Origin: Aquila chrysaetos chrysaetos
Lineage: Eukaryota; Chordata; Aves; Accipitriformes; Accipitridae
Direction of reading: 5' to 3'
Assembly: GCF_900496995.4 (NCBI RefSeq)
Contig: NC_044027.1
Span: 15,958,743 to 16,022,742 of the forward strand
Length of the DNA: 64,000 bases
In this document: piece by piece, positions 26,557 through 64,000 of the stretch
Position numbering within the stretch: position 1 is the first letter of the stretch
How the letters are laid out: every line of letters begins with the position of its first letter
Notes under the pieces: model-generated
What the model was told of the DNA's origin: nothing
What the model saw: only the letters and a program-made list of their open reading frames with translations
The model's database searches: none
Program-made: the position numbers and the translations under genes

Positions 26557-27565
26557 GCCTTCTAGAGTAGAGGAAGGAAGGGCAACTTCTTACTCTGGAC
26601 AGCTTTCAAATTGCAAAGAACAAAAAAGCAAGGGAAATTGGCTATAAATATCTCATTATGAGAGAAATGGATTATTTAATCATAAAAGCATGAGGCTCTC
26701 GAAACACTTTCATTTTAATTCAGTCTTTCTGAAATCAGGAACACGGAAGGAACCAGACTGTAAGAGCCAGGCCACTTAGTCACTGAGGCAGTTCCTGTAA
26801 ACCATTTGAGAAATCTCTCCATTTCAGTGAGATCTAATCACAGTTATAAGTGTGCAAGGAACCTTTCTGATTTGATTCTAGTTTCTGTAGATTCCATTTA
26901 TTCATCTAAAGCCCACACCCTTTGCAATTTAGTAAACTTATCAAAATCAATCATATCAGGTGATATGTAGAGCTAATACAGTTATCACTTCAGCTGATAA
27001 AACTCCATCTTTCACAGAAGAGTAACTGCCAGAGACAGGTCCCTCCAAAGATGCATGTAGGAAAAAGGTAAAACTGAAGTCCAATACAAGCAAAGAAACA
27101 TTAGACAACAATAATTCATACTGGGTAACAATATTTCTCTGCAAGTCAAAGAAACTACTCCCTTTCCAACAGCCACAGAAATCAACTTCCCCTAGGTCAG
27201 CTGTCTTACCTTAAAAGCTCAGATTAATCCCTTTTCTGTTCACAGGGAAGTAAAGGTTCCCACAGTGTGAACCATGGGACCTGTGACAAACACACACAGC
27301 CTTTGCATGTGGCCTCCAAAGGGGCTTGTTACAAGCACATTAATTATTATAGGCTACATTCATTATTACCTTTAGTGAATACAGAACTACGGTACTGCAG
27401 ATAAGTCTCTTGTGTGTGCAAGCTCACTTCCGCCTCCTCGGCATCTTCTGTGTCCACATAAAGTGCTCTCCTGCAAAGCAAGCTTTCCAGGCTGCTGCTG
27501 TAGGGACTGTAATGCAGTCTCGAGTTAGAGGAAAGCGCGTTCTAACATGTGACTTGAGCCTGGGG

Positions 27566-27594
<29 letters not shown>
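27566..27594. repeat. A29 homopolymer
   Basis: An uninterrupted run of 29 adenines on the plus strand, flanked by TGGGG and GAGGC. It may be the tail of a retroposed sequence, but no target duplication or source gene was recognised. Confidence 0.85.
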
Positions 27595-27598
<4 letters not shown>

Positions 27599-28199
27599 CT
27601 GTTTGTCAAACTCCTATTTATAGACAGTCAGTAGCATTGATGTTAGTGGGAGGAACCAGTACTGGGCAATTCCTTTTGGGAAGGCTGAAGTAAGCATCAC
27701 AGAAATCTTTTCTGTCCTGGCCCTTGGTAAGGCATACAACAGTGCCAATGGATCTGAAAAGACAGTGGCAATTTTCCCACTTTAATTTCTTTGGTTATAA
27801 AAAGACAGGTAGCAAAAAGTTCTTTAATTTGCTTTATTATGACTCACAGAAATCCTCTCTGGTGCTTCTTCCTCACTCTCCTGTCAACCAATCTAATCAG
27901 CTTTCACCAAGAAGCATCACAAAATCCCACTTTAAAAAAAAACAACCTAAAAATATATGTATCTCTCAAGACCTTCCAACATTTAAAGCCTTCATGGATT
28001 TGTGCTGAGCAGTTCTGGATTCTTGCCTAAAAATGCTGCAGATCCACAAATGTAGTAGGATTTGCAACCAGCCTTTCCCCTCTGGCAGTTGCTCTATGCT
28101 TTGACTAGTTTTATCTAATTCCTGTGCTAATTCTGTAATGAGAGCTGCTAGACTGATGCCAGGATTTTTCAGTGCCACGTATCTGAGCTTGTGCTTGAT

Positions 28200-28950
28200 G
28201 CCTCCAGCATATGCACAATGGACAAGTGTGTAAAGGGGAGTTCAAACAGTTGCTTTTCAATCATTCTTTGAGAGCTGGCTAGACATAGGGTGGGTAGGCA
28301 ACCTATGCCAGTGCTTTACTGCCCTTCTCAACAGAAGGCTTCCTAATTTCCAACCGGGATTTTGCTTGCTGCTGTTTAGGTCTGTGCCTTTTTATGGCAG
28401 TGACTATGCACCTGGAGACTCCCTTTACATACCTGAAGGCTGTGACGTTTCCTTCCCTCTTCTATTCTGTGACCTCAACCGCCACAACTCCTTCAATCTT
28501 TCTTTGTAGACTGTTAACTTCAAGACCCATGGTTATTTCTGTCAATTCTGTTTGAATTCTCTCTAATCAGTCTATTCTCATGCAATCTGGTGCCAAAACC
28601 CAACTACTTCTGCTGAGCCCTCACCAGTATTGAGTGAAGCAGGATTACCCCACAAAACTGAAATGATGTGACAGTTCATACATTCCAATATGACACTTGC
28701 CTACTTTGCAAGAACACAGCACTGATGATGACATTCAGCCTGTGGCCAAATGTAATCGATACGTTTTCTACGGAACCTCTCCTAGCCAGGTCTATGACAC
28801 ATAAAGCCTTGCACTTGACTATATGGAATTATACTCCATTTTCAGGCTCTTTGTTTTTCTAAAACATCAAGCCTTCATTGAATTCTTTTTCCCGTGGTGC
28901 TTGCAGCCCCACCCAGCTTGATACCACTTTCCAATTTCATAAACATCCTC
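28200..28950 (-). mobile_element. Decayed CR1-type LINE, 3' portion
   Basis: Read on the minus strand this matches CR1 3' regions. Plus-strand landmarks are GGCAACCTATGCCAGTGCTT followed by CTTCCTAATTTCCAACC, the reverse complement of the CR1 'GGTTGGATATTAGGAA...GGAACAGGCTGCC' segment. Further right, CTCTCTAATCAGTCTATTCTC, TGGTGCCAAAACCCAACTA and TTGCACTTGACTATATGGAATT correspond to more 5' CR1 sequence. It is heavily mutated with no open reverse transcriptase. Boundaries are approximate. Confidence 0.6.
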
Positions 28951-29773
28951 TCAAAATTTTCCCCCAAAGCATAAATGAAAACATATGACAGTACCACTTT
29001 GCAGATAGTCTCCTGGGGATTCTTCTGCACCTGACCATCCTCATGCACTTATAGCCCTGGCATACAGAGACCGACAGCATAGAAATTGGGTGATGGGGAA
29101 GGACAGAGGATAATAAAAGGATAGAAGAAAGGAGAATAAAAGTTATCCTCAATTTGAATAGTGAAATTAACACAGAATAAAAAAATGACATTGGCCTTCT
29201 GGTTATTTTAGTGCAGTTTCAGCTATTGTAATAGGCAGAGTGTACTTCCATGTGTCTTTACAGAGTAAACATCTAATCCCTCAGGAAAAGTAATACACAT
29301 ATTTTGAAATATTGCATCATTAGGAGCACAGCTGATGCATTCTCCCTTTGCTTCAGTTTCTGTGTTACAAATCTGCAAGAACACTGGAGCCAGATGAGTT
29401 CGGAACATCTCCTTGCATCTAAAACCATCTCATTGACATTTATGATATTTGTCCTCATCTGATTTACAACTGTAAGGTTCACAATGAATGCAAACAAAAA
29501 TGAAATAGATGTGGTTGCAGTTAATGACAGCATCTCCTAACAAACACAAAAAACAGCTAAAGCATTTTTAATAGTTACTCCTCAAATTAGTTCAGAGAGT
29601 TTTTTAAAAGCGATATGGTTGAAAGTAGCTATATTACTCCTAAATGAACTTGCTTGACCTCCCAGAACAAAGCAGTACATTATTTTCCAGCCCTGCCTTG
29701 GAAAGCATTCTGGATTGCAGATAAATACCTCACTTGTAGACCATTCCGTGGAAAATATTCTTTCCAGACCAAC

Positions 29774-29815
29774 TATTTCAGATTTCTAAACCTGTATTTC
29801 AGATTTCTAAACCTG
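29774..29815. repeat. Two-copy tandem repeat, 21-bp unit
   Basis: Units 29774-29794 and 29795-29815 are identical (TATTTCAGATTTCTAAACCTG core) and lie directly adjacent. Confidence 0.9.
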
Positions 29816-30162
29816 AAGTCACGAGCTGTGAGTACAGTGTTGTTCAGAATGTGAAGAAAGAGAGGATATCCATGGGAAGGGCTTCGTCTGTGCCAAAGAA
29901 AAAGTTTCCTTGCTGGACTCCATTATTAAACCAGGCTGCCTTTGAGTATTATAAACTCAGACTGTGCCATGACACAGACATATTCAATCATGCCTTAGTC
30001 TTGAACATGAACTTCAGTACAAATCCACTGCTTGGGCTTCTAGCTTTTCAGATTCTCATATTACAGCTAGCACCACAACAAGTTAACTTTACTCTGGCTG
30101 AGATCCGACTAGGAAGCACTGCACAGAGTCTACATTTCATTTATAGCACATTCGTCAGATTT

Positions 30163-30168
30163 TTTATT
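30163..30168 (-). terminator. CCDC180: Candidate CCDC180 polyadenylation signal
   Basis: AATAAA on the minus strand lies about 180 nt downstream of the stop codon at 30345-30347, giving a short, plausible 3' UTR. Confidence 0.55.
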
Positions 30169-30344
30169 TCAAGAGGCAAAAAATAGCTCCTTTCACCATT
30201 GCACTTGCTCAGTGCAACATAAATAAAATTTTAAAAAAAAGAAAATTCTGTTGGACTAAATGTGTAACATCACTGATATTAGTACAAACTTGTCAGTTTT
30301 GCACCAACAATGATCAGAAGGACATCAGCAAGTTTTGACTGATC

Positions 30345-57414
<27,070 letters not shown>

Positions 57415-57619
57415 GCGGCCCACCACAGCCGACTTCCAGGCCTGTTTCCAGAAGAATTGCGATTTACAAACTAAAGGGCCGAGGGCGGATCAAACATTTC
57501 GGTTTGAAAAGGCCTTCCTAAGGCTGAAACGACATGCCTGCCGCACGGTTTCCGCTGCCTACTAACAGTGCTGCAGGCAAAACATTCGGAGGATTTAAAA
57601 ATATCTACGTGACGATTCA

Positions 57620-57990
57620 CCAGCTTTTGAGGGCACGGGACTGAAGGGGGAAGAGCCGTCCCGCCGCGGGCCCAGCGGCTCGCCCTGTCCCCTCAGGGGA
57701 GCCGGGACCGGCCCGAACGCCGCCGCCCGCTCCCCTCAGCCGCCCGCCCAAATGGCCGCGTCGCGCGCCGCCATAGCAACGCAATGGGGGGGGGGGGGGG
57801 GCGGGCACCTCTCCCCGTCGCCACGGCAGCGAGGGGGAGGCAGTGCCTAGGCCCGCCCCGCCCCCTCGGGGCTCCGCCCCCCCGGGACCCCGCCCCCCGC
57901 CGGCGGGAGGCTGATCCCGGGGGTCCCTCGATGGCAGGAGGACTTCGAGAGGCACGTCCAGAGCATCGGAGGAGATTAAGAGCAACCGCC
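57620..57990 (-). promoter_or_regulatory. CCDC180: CpG-island promoter of CCDC180
   Basis: A sharp CpG-dense block lies just upstream, on the minus strand, of the CCDC180 start codon (57414), between AT-rich flanks. It includes a G16 run (57786-57801), GC boxes and two candidate RFX X-boxes. It ends less than 100 bp before the SURF6 polyadenylation signal. Confidence 0.75.
57767..57780 (-). promoter_or_regulatory. CCDC180: Candidate RFX X-box in the CCDC180 promoter
   Basis: The minus-strand sequence GTTGCTATGGCGGC fits the 14-bp X-box consensus RYYNYYATRRNRAC at all but one constrained position. A weaker second match on the plus strand, GTCGCCACGGCAGC, lies at 57817-57830 with two mismatches. 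X-boxes recruit RFX factors to cilia genes. Confidence 0.5.
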
Positions 57991-58078
57991 ATCCTCCCCT
58001 GAGGAAAATAACTATTATAATCAACCAATCGGAAGGTGTTTCTTTTAATTTAATTAACAAACATACGACAGGCTTTTT

Positions 58079-58084
58079 TTTATT
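58079..58084 (-). terminator. SURF6: SURF6 polyadenylation signal
   Basis: AATAAA on the minus strand, 157 nt downstream of the SURF6 stop codon, is the only canonical signal before the CCDC180 CpG island. Confidence 0.7.
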
Positions 58085-58240
58085 ACTCAGTTGGGAAGTC
58101 GTGGCAGCGACCGTCCCACCGGCTGGTTTCCTCGGGCGCTGCGCAGCGGCAGCACAGCCGGGTCAGGCAGATGGAGGGTCCGCTCTGTGACAGCTCACCA
58201 CTGATCCCCGCAAGCAGAACTTCCCTTCCCCACCTCGCTC

Positions 58241-58912
58241 TCACTTTAAACCAGCTTTTTTCAAGTCCTCTGGCAGAACGCGGCCTTTCTTCCGGGCCCT
58301 GGCTTTCTTCTTCTCTATCCTATCCTTCTTCTTCTTCTGAATGTTCTTGCGACGCTTTTCCTGCCGCTGTTGCATCTTTTCCACCACTTTTTCTGTCCGC
58401 TTCTCCCACTGCCTTTGGCGTTGCGCTTTACGCTTCTCCTTACGCTTCAGAGCTTCTTTCAGACGTTCCTCATTGTCACGAATCTTTACGCCTTCCGCCT
58501 TATAGAGAACATTTGTCCATTTCATCTTGTTCTCTAGCTCCTGAGCTTTCTTCTGGTCCTTATCCTTGAGTTCCTCCAGCTTATTCTTCCTGGTCTCCAG
58601 CCTGCTCAGCAGCTGCTTGTAGTTTTTGCCCGTCAGAGGAGTGATCTTGCCTTTCACTGCTTTCCTCTTCTCTTTCTTCTTCTGGATCTTGCTCAACTCA
58701 TTCTCTTCATGGACTTCGACCCTGTTAAAGACAATCTCAGCTGTGCTCTCCTCCTTTTTGCTCTCTGGCTCTACTGGTACCTCCTCCGTTTCTTTCTTCT
58801 CAATTTTTGCCTTCATCTTCAACTCCTTTCTTCGGCGCTTCTTCCTCTCTCTCTCATACTTCCTTCGCTGCCTCTTCTCCAGGACTGCAGGAGGCAATTC
58901 TTTGGCATCGTC
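58241..58912 (-). CDS. SURF6: SURF6 last exon (SURF6 domain)
   Basis: A 672-nt exon beginning DDAKELPPAVLEK after acceptor CTTCTTAG. It encodes 223 residues that are about 45% Lys/Arg/Glu, with repeated K/R clusters acting as nucleolar localisation and RNA-binding surfaces. It is the strongest homology in the window. Confidence 0.97.
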   Translation of the reverse strand, partial: DDAKELPPAVLEKRQRRKYERERKKRRRKELKMKAKIEKKETEEVPVEPESKKEESTAEIVFNRVEVHEENELSKIQKKKEKRKAVKGKITPLTGKNYKQLLSRLETRKNKLEELKDKDQKKAQELENKMKWTNVLYKAEGVKIRDNEERLKEALKRKEKRKAQRQRQWEKRTEKVVEKMQQRQEKRRKNIQKKKKDRIEKKKARARKKGRVLPEDLKKAGLK

Positions 58913-61411
58913 CTAAGAAGAAGGATGGACACGAATCAGGAACCCTAAAGGGATTGTCCTGGTTTCGGCTGGGATAGAGTTAATTTTCTTTCTAGTAGCT
59001 GATATAGTGCTAGGTTTTGGATTCAGTATGAGAAGAATGTTGATAACACACTGATGTTTTCAGTTGTTGCTAAGTAATGTTTATACTAAGTCAAGGATCT
59101 TTCAGCTTCTCATGCCCAGCCAGCAAGAAAGCTGGGAGGGGACACAGCCAGGACAGCTGACCCAAACTGGCCAAAGGGGTATTCCGTACCATGTGATGTC
59201 ATGCCCGGTATATAAACTGGGGGGAGTTGGATCGCTGCTCAGGAACTAACTGGGCATCGGTAAGTGGTGAGCAATTGCATTGTGCATCACTTGTTTTGTA
59301 TATTCCAATTCTTTCATTATTATTATTGTAATTTTATTATTATTATTATCATTATTAGTTTATTCCTTTCTGTTCTATTAAACTGTTCTTATCTCACCCC
59401 ACGAGTTTTACTTTTTTTTCCCAATACTCTCCCCCATCCCACTGGGTGGGGGGGAATGAACGAGCAGCTGCGTGGTGCTTAGCTGCTGGCTGGGGTTAAA
59501 CCATGACAGGGACAAAGCAGAATTAAAAGTGGGATGTCCTCAAATTCCTGATTTCAAACTTCTCCTAAAAATGCACTACTTGTGACAAGAAGCCGTGGGC
59601 TCAGCTTTTACAGATACTAAACACAGTAAAGGCATTTCAAACCCTTTACTCTCTTTCAACATCCCGTAGCTAAGTTCCCTTTCAGCCTCTTAGTGCTTTT
59701 CTTTTTCCTCAAAATTACCAGAGGCATGCTCTCCTCCAAGCCAGGCTCTACCTTTTCTCACGTTTTTCCAGACCACAGCATGCACACAAGTCTCCCAGCA
59801 ATACCCACAGACACTTCCTTAGGAGATGGAATTAGCTCAAACCCTGAGCCTTGTAAGATTGTAGTCTTGTCCCCACATCCCCTGGGAGGCTAGGGAGAAT
59901 TTATATTGCATCAGCACACACATGGATACATATTAAGAGTTCTCATACTTGTCCAGAAGCTTTTTTAATCTTCTCATGTAGTCTCTGACGCAAGAGATTC
60001 ATTGCAAAAAAAGAAGGGGAACCCAGTTCACTTTTGATCCCTGAGAACAAGAGGAAGAAAATAAAAATACTTAAAAGACAGCACTAGCTAAACAGGAGAA
60101 CTTTCTATGGCTATGGGAAAAGCTCCAAGAACTCTTTAGATGCTGTGAATAGAACGGAAAACCTAAAGAAACCAAGAGTTTCTATTTCATTGGTTTCTTT
60201 AGAATTGCCCTTTTCCTATCCATATTATCATTCAGCCCTGCCAGCCAGAGTGGCCTGGCATGCCCTGTGGCTGCCTAACAAGCCAGAAAACAAGTAGCAA
60301 GCCAGTGGAAACAAAGATGCCAAGGACATCTTTTCTTTGTGATCAGGCTTTTCAGATTCATAATGGAAAGCCAGCCTGGCACGACAGAGATTGCATCCAT
60401 GCAGTAATTCCCAGAAGTTACCCAAATACATCAAAAATCTGCAATTCAGTTTAAACGCTATTTCCAGAGAGCCACCCAGCGGTGACGTTACAAATTTATG
60501 TACATACACAAAAGCTTTTAGGGCACATGGAATAAGCAAAGATGTTTTCAATTCAGCTGAACTTCTTAAAGGCTTTCCAATCTAGACATGTGTGAAGCAA
60601 CTGAAAAGCAGCCACCTCAGCTTAGGTAACTTTAACCAGACCTCGTGGTATTCTTACCTGTAACCGAACTCTCATTTCCGCTCTGTGTAACACCCTGTGG
60701 AGATGATTTGCTGGCTTCAGGGGCTGCTTTCTGTCCCAGAGTAGGTTTACTGGTGTTAGAGACCACCTGTCTGACTGAAGGAGCATTTGTCTTCTCAGCT
60801 TGCTTCCTGGGTTTCTTTCTCTTCTTTTTCTTGAGCTGTCTGCCAGCATCCTCAGGCTGGCCTGGCTTAGACACTAGAAGGCAAAAACAAGTTACACAAA
60901 ACAGGACAACACTACATGCCCACTTCGTACCATTCAGTTATTACCGAAGACTCGAGTTCCAGCATTACAATGGCATATCTCAATCTTCAAAAATTACATG
61001 TTTTAGGATTTATTTAAATAGACCAAGTGCTTGCACACTTCAGTAAAATCCCAGTCCTCCCACATCCGATCACCACGTGTATAAAAGCCGGCGGAGACCA
61101 CCGATTCCCGGGGCTAACAGTGCAATGCGCATAACGTGATCGGGGGCCCTGCGTTTCAACAGAGATTGTTTTTTTTTTTTTTTTTTTTTTTCCCTTAAAA
61201 ACCGGCACACCACCACTCCCCCGGGCCAAGCACCCCGCGGAGGCAAGCCTGTCACAAGCCCGGACTCCCACGAAGGGGCCGGGAGCGACAGTAGCCGAAG
61301 CGTGACAGCTCCGTTACCAAATTTTCTCTTCCGCGACTCCGGGGCGCGCTGCAGGCAGACCTTCCTCGCCAAACCCTGCAGGTAGGAGTCCTGGGCGGCC
61401 AGGTTGGCCAT
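58241..61411 (-). CDS. SURF6: SURF6, nucleolar surfeit locus protein 6, complete coding region
   Basis: SURF6 is a basic nucleolar RNA/DNA-binding protein needed for ribosome biogenesis (the family of yeast Rrp14). Four exons: 61318-61411, 60658-60873, 59949-60040, 58241-58912. The phases join exactly to 357 aa (human 361). The N-terminus MANLAAQDSYLQGLARKV matches the vertebrate SURF6 start. Exon 2 is Lys-rich. Exon 3 carries NLLRQRLHEKIKKASGQ. Exon 4 holds the SURF6 domain with PPAVLEKRQRRKYERERKKR, IVFNRVEV, ITPLTGKNYKQLLSRLE, KMKWTNVLYKAEGVKIRD and the C-terminus RARKKGRVLPEDLKKAGLK. The start is set by family homology and the CpG island. The gene lies head to tail with MED22 upstream and CCDC180 downstream. 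A solo LTR sits in intron 3. Confidence 0.97.
58955..59508 (+). mobile_element. Solo LTR of an endogenous retrovirus (copy C)
   Basis: A 554-bp element starts TGTCCTGGTTTCGGCTGGG and ends GGTTAAACCATGACA. It is clearly the same subfamily as copy A. Flanks are GGGAT (58950-58954) and GGGAC (59509-59513), a 5-bp duplication with one mismatch. It keeps TATAAA (59211-59216), but the response element is changed to TGATGTCA. An ATT/ATTATT-rich tract lies near 59317-59357. It sits in SURF6 intron 3, 43 bp upstream of the last exon on the gene's strand, and is antisense. Confidence 0.93.
61169..61191. repeat. T23 homopolymer in SURF6 intron 1
   Basis: An uninterrupted run of 23 thymines on the plus strand, about 130 bp downstream of exon 1 on the gene's strand. 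Confidence 0.85.
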
Positions 61412-62060
61412 TACCGCCCCGGGGTGACCCGTCCCTCGGCGGGAGCTGCCCTGCCCGGCCCAGGCCCGGCTCCCTCAGCGCGGTCAGGCCGCGGAGCCCC
61501 GGCCGGGCCCGAGACGCCCCGTCCTCTCCTCAGGACACCGGGAGGACGGCAGCATCCTCCTCGTGCCGCTCCGCGCCGGTAGGAAGTGACCTCAGCGCGC
61601 CGGGCGGGAAGTGACGGCAGCGCGACGGCTGCGAGGCGGGAAGGGAAGCGGGAAGGGAGCCGGTCCCGAGAGCCGCCTCGCCGTCCTTCCCCCCTGCGGG
61701 ACTCTGCCGCCGGGCCTCGGGGCGTCCCAGACAGACGGCGGGGTGTGGGGGGTGTCCTCGGGCCGCCTCTGCAGCGGCCGCGGGTCGCCCCGCCGCCCCC
61801 GTTTCCGCTGGCCGCCAGCAGCGTCCCCCGAGCGCAGCCGCGGGTAGCCCCTCCGCCCCGGTTCGGCTCCCGTCTGCAGGCCCCGGACCCTTACTTGGCG
61901 GTGACTGGGTCGGAGGAGACGGGGCTGTACCGGTTCGGGGGGGTGCGGGTGCCCCGTACAGCGGCAGGACTGCAGCCCCCACGCAGCGACAGCGGCGAGG
62001 AGGGGAGGGTGGTCTCCAAAACCCAGGGCGGGGGACACACACGACACAGACGCGTCCCAG
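61300..62060 (-). promoter_or_regulatory. SURF6: CpG-island promoter of SURF6
   Basis: A CpG-dense region over exon 1 and about 650 bp upstream, with many CCGCC/GGCGG boxes and no TATA box in the expected place. This is a housekeeping-type promoter. Long open frames across it on both strands follow from its GC content. Confidence 0.8.
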
Positions 62061-62146
62061 CGCTTGGGCACAGTCAGCATTGTCCTGTTTCCACAAAGCC
62101 CCGTGGCTGAAAACACACGCCTTAAAAATTATACAAAAGAGTTAGT

Positions 62147-62152
62147 TTTATT
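62147..62152 (-). terminator. MED22: Distal candidate MED22 polyadenylation signal
   Basis: AATAAA on the minus strand, just outside the SURF6 CpG island. A second AATAAA lies closer to the MED22 stop at 62507-62512, so 3' UTRs of about 0.8 or 1.2 kb are possible. Confidence 0.5.
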
Positions 62153-63323
62153 AAACCACCTAATTACAAAAATAAATGGAATGGAAGAAAACGAAGTCAA
62201 AACACTGACCAAAATTCACATCCTAAGAAGTGAGACGCTGCAGCAGAATGCCAGGGAAGCTCAGCTCAGCTGCTGGCACGCAGCCGCAGCTCCACAGTGC
62301 CCACCACACTGAGCTGTCACGACCCTATTCCAGTTCAACTACACCCCGCACCCAGTCAACGCAGAACGACCACAACAGGGAAGGGCCGAAGAAGTGCCAC
62401 GCTGCTGCACAGCTGCAGGCAAAGCACCAACCGCGTCTCGAAGGAAACTGCGAGAGTAACAGAGAATCCCTCACAGCTCCATATGCCCCAGTCATCTCCA
62501 GACTTTTTTATTAGACAAAACTATTAGACAACGCAAACACTGGCTTCATTTTAGCTCAGGCTATGTTAATAGAAAGCTTCTGTGTAAACGCTGAGAACAG
62601 AATCAGACTAAAGCATGTCATGGCTTCTCTCTGGGGCCTCGAGCAAATGCCATCATCAATACCTCAGTCTGATTCCTCAGTGTGCCCTTTCCTCTTTGAA
62701 AGGGAGAATACTGCTCTTTGATAAGGGTCTCCCGAGAGCCTCCTCCCAAACGGCTGCTAGCAAGAAGTTCAAGTTTGTGAAGCACTCTGACAGTGAAGAC
62801 TGCTGACTAAAAAAAATATGACAAGATTCTTACCCTAATTAAGTAGAACGGAGGTTGTCAGAGGCCATCCTGAGAGAGCTTTAAAGCAGCCAGAATGTCA
62901 GTAACTTTGGGAAGCAGGGTAAAAACCCCAAAACACTCGCTGCCCCCACATTTGGCTCAAGTTTATCCCAAACAAATTCAACTCCCCACACTCCAGCATG
63001 TACTTACTGAGATTCACATGGAAACAAACTGGATTTCTAATGAACTCTACACGTAACTATCATGTAAAAGCAAACCTAACTCTAACTTGTCAGAGCAATC
63101 AACTTTGTATTTACTTATCGCGGTCTCTTAAGGGAGACGAACACTCATAGCAACGTCCCAGGGGCAGAGAAAGCACTGTGGCTATCCAGTGAGCAGAAAC
63201 CTACAAACACAGCTCCAGTGCCTTCTCCTGACAGCAGGAGACGCTTGCTCAGTACAGCAGGTGGAAGACTTGCAGCAGCGCAGTGCCGCCGGGAGGAACA
63301 TGTTCAGCAGCAGAGGATCCTCT
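62153..63323 (-). other. MED22: MED22 3' untranslated region
   Basis: Sequence between the MED22 stop codon and its candidate polyadenylation signals. It is moderately AT-rich and no supported open frame or repeat was seen. Confidence 0.55.
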
Positions 63324-63522
63324 TCAGGAGTGCTCCGGGGGGCCTGCCCCGTGCCCGTTCACGTGAGGGTGCGATGGGGTTGAGCTCTGGGAGGTAGCAA
63401 CGCTCTGCTCTGCTGTGGCAGCTGTCAGAGGCATGGAGAGGCTTTCGGGGGACAGCGTGGCAAAGTCTTGTCTCCAGTAGGCTTCGCACAGTGGAAGATC
63501 ATTGCTGTCACACAGACTGTAG
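63324..63522 (-). CDS. MED22: MED22 last coding exon (partial gene, rest beyond right end)
   Basis: MED22 (SURF5) is a head-module subunit of the Mediator complex, which links transcription factors to RNA polymerase II. The exon completes a serine codon and encodes YSLCDSNDLPLCEAYWR, FATLSPESLSMPLTAATAEQ and the C-terminus HPHVNGHGAGPPEHS. This is nearly identical to the C-terminal tail of the long (about 200-aa) vertebrate isoform. The acceptor (TGTTCTGGAAAG) is weak, which fits the known production of a shorter SURF5 isoform that lacks this tail. The upstream exons lie beyond the window. Confidence 0.95.
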
Positions 63523-64000
63523 CTTTCCAGAACAACCCCAGTAAGGAGAGACAGCGGGTGCAGTAAGAGAGGAGGGGAGGGAGGGAAAGGGTGGGGGAAG
63601 CAAGACAGAAGCAAAGCATTAAGAAAATGGCAAAAAACCCCACTCATGGGTGTAAGGTCTGTGATCACAAATTCATCACAAGTCTTGTGACACTGGCCTT
63701 CCCTAAGATACCCTTAAGAGCTGGTCTTGAACCTTGCGGGCCTGGTGAGGGTCAGGGGAATTTCAGAGACAAAACTGTTGCTAAAAACTGAAACAGAGGC
63801 TCAATTCTAATCCAGATGCTCTAAGTCCCTGGAAAGATCTCGGCTGAGGTCCTGGCACCGCAAAGATGGGAGTTCTGCTACTGATTTGAGTGAGGTGAGG
63901 ACCCCATTCATAATTATTTTACTTGGAATTAGATCATGACCTATGTGAGATAAAAAATAGAAATCCTGCTCTAAATTTAAGTTCAGCAGAAGAGCTGGCA
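63523..64000 (-). other. MED22: MED22 intron (last intron, partial)
   Basis: Sequence upstream of the last MED22 exon. It has a purine-rich stretch at about 63570-63600 and no recognisable exon. Confidence 0.6.

Larger units (their letters stand above)
26570..30162. other. Intergenic region GBGT1-CCDC180
   Basis: The non-coding first exon and promoter of GBGT1 should lie in the left part, but no CpG island marks it. Apart from the CR1 remnant (28.2-28.95 kb), an A29 run (27566-27594) and a 21-bp tandem duplication (29774-29815), I see no structured element and no supported coding exon. Confidence 0.55.

Noticed and set aside
27410-27634. Processed pseudogene suggested by the A29 run
   Set aside because: The sequence before the A-run has no recognisable gene and no flanking duplication was found.
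58171-58916. Plus-strand Ser/Phe-rich frames opposite SURF6
   Set aside because: These are antisense shadows of Lys/Glu codons of the SURF6 last exon.
61530-62116. Long open frames on both strands upstream of SURF6
   Set aside because: They overlap in several frames on both strands, which reflects CpG-island composition. They have no homology and lie in the promoter.

Overview
The window is vertebrate nuclear DNA, most probably from a bird. Genes are split into many short exons with consensus GT/AG splice sites, CpG-rich promoters alternate with AT-rich introns, and there are CR1-type LINE remnants, MIR-like SINE remnants and three solo retroviral LTRs. The two TGTCCTGG-type LTRs resemble a family I associate with non-galliform birds, but the species cannot be fixed from this window. 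No operon, CRISPR array, prophage or other prokaryotic system is present.

Five protein genes are recognisable and all lie on the minus strand: RALGDS (first coding exon only, 14.3 kb; the rest lies beyond the left end), GBGT1 (20.4-26.6 kb, complete coding region), CCDC180 (30.3-57.4 kb, 38 or 39 coding exons), SURF6 (58.2-61.4 kb, four exons) and MED22 (last exon at 63.3-63.5 kb; the rest lies beyond the right end). The order RALGDS-GBGT1-SURF6-MED22 matches the human 9q34.2 surfeit/ABO neighbourhood. However, the slot that holds OBP2B and ABO in human is filled here by CCDC180, which in human lies elsewhere on chromosome 9. Exon models were built by hand from splice sites and reading phase. 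The coding lengths close exactly in frame for GBGT1 (343 aa), SURF6 (357 aa) and CCDC180 (1,567 aa with an optional 30-nt exon).

Layout: 1-14.3 kb is GC-rich intron 1 of RALGDS with no exon found. 14.15-15.06 kb is its CpG-island promoter. 15.1-19.5 kb is intergenic with old repeats. GBGT1 follows with a long 3' UTR. 26.6-30.1 kb is intergenic and holds a decayed CR1. CCDC180 covers 27 kb. Between 57.4 and 58.1 kb the CCDC180 promoter CpG island abuts the SURF6 3' end. The SURF6 promoter island (61.3-62.06 kb) abuts the MED22 3' end, so the surfeit genes are packed head to tail.

The genes do not form one pathway: Ral GTPase exchange (RALGDS), Golgi synthesis of the Forssman glycolipid (GBGT1), a probable ciliary or flagellar coiled-coil protein (CCDC180), nucleolar ribosome biogenesis (SURF6) and Mediator transcription (MED22). 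The most useful observations are the position of CCDC180, a near-consensus RFX X-box in its promoter, the apparently Forssman-active residues of GBGT1, the in-frame optional splice choices in CCDC180, and three solo LTRs all antisense to their host genes. I found no convincing undescribed system.
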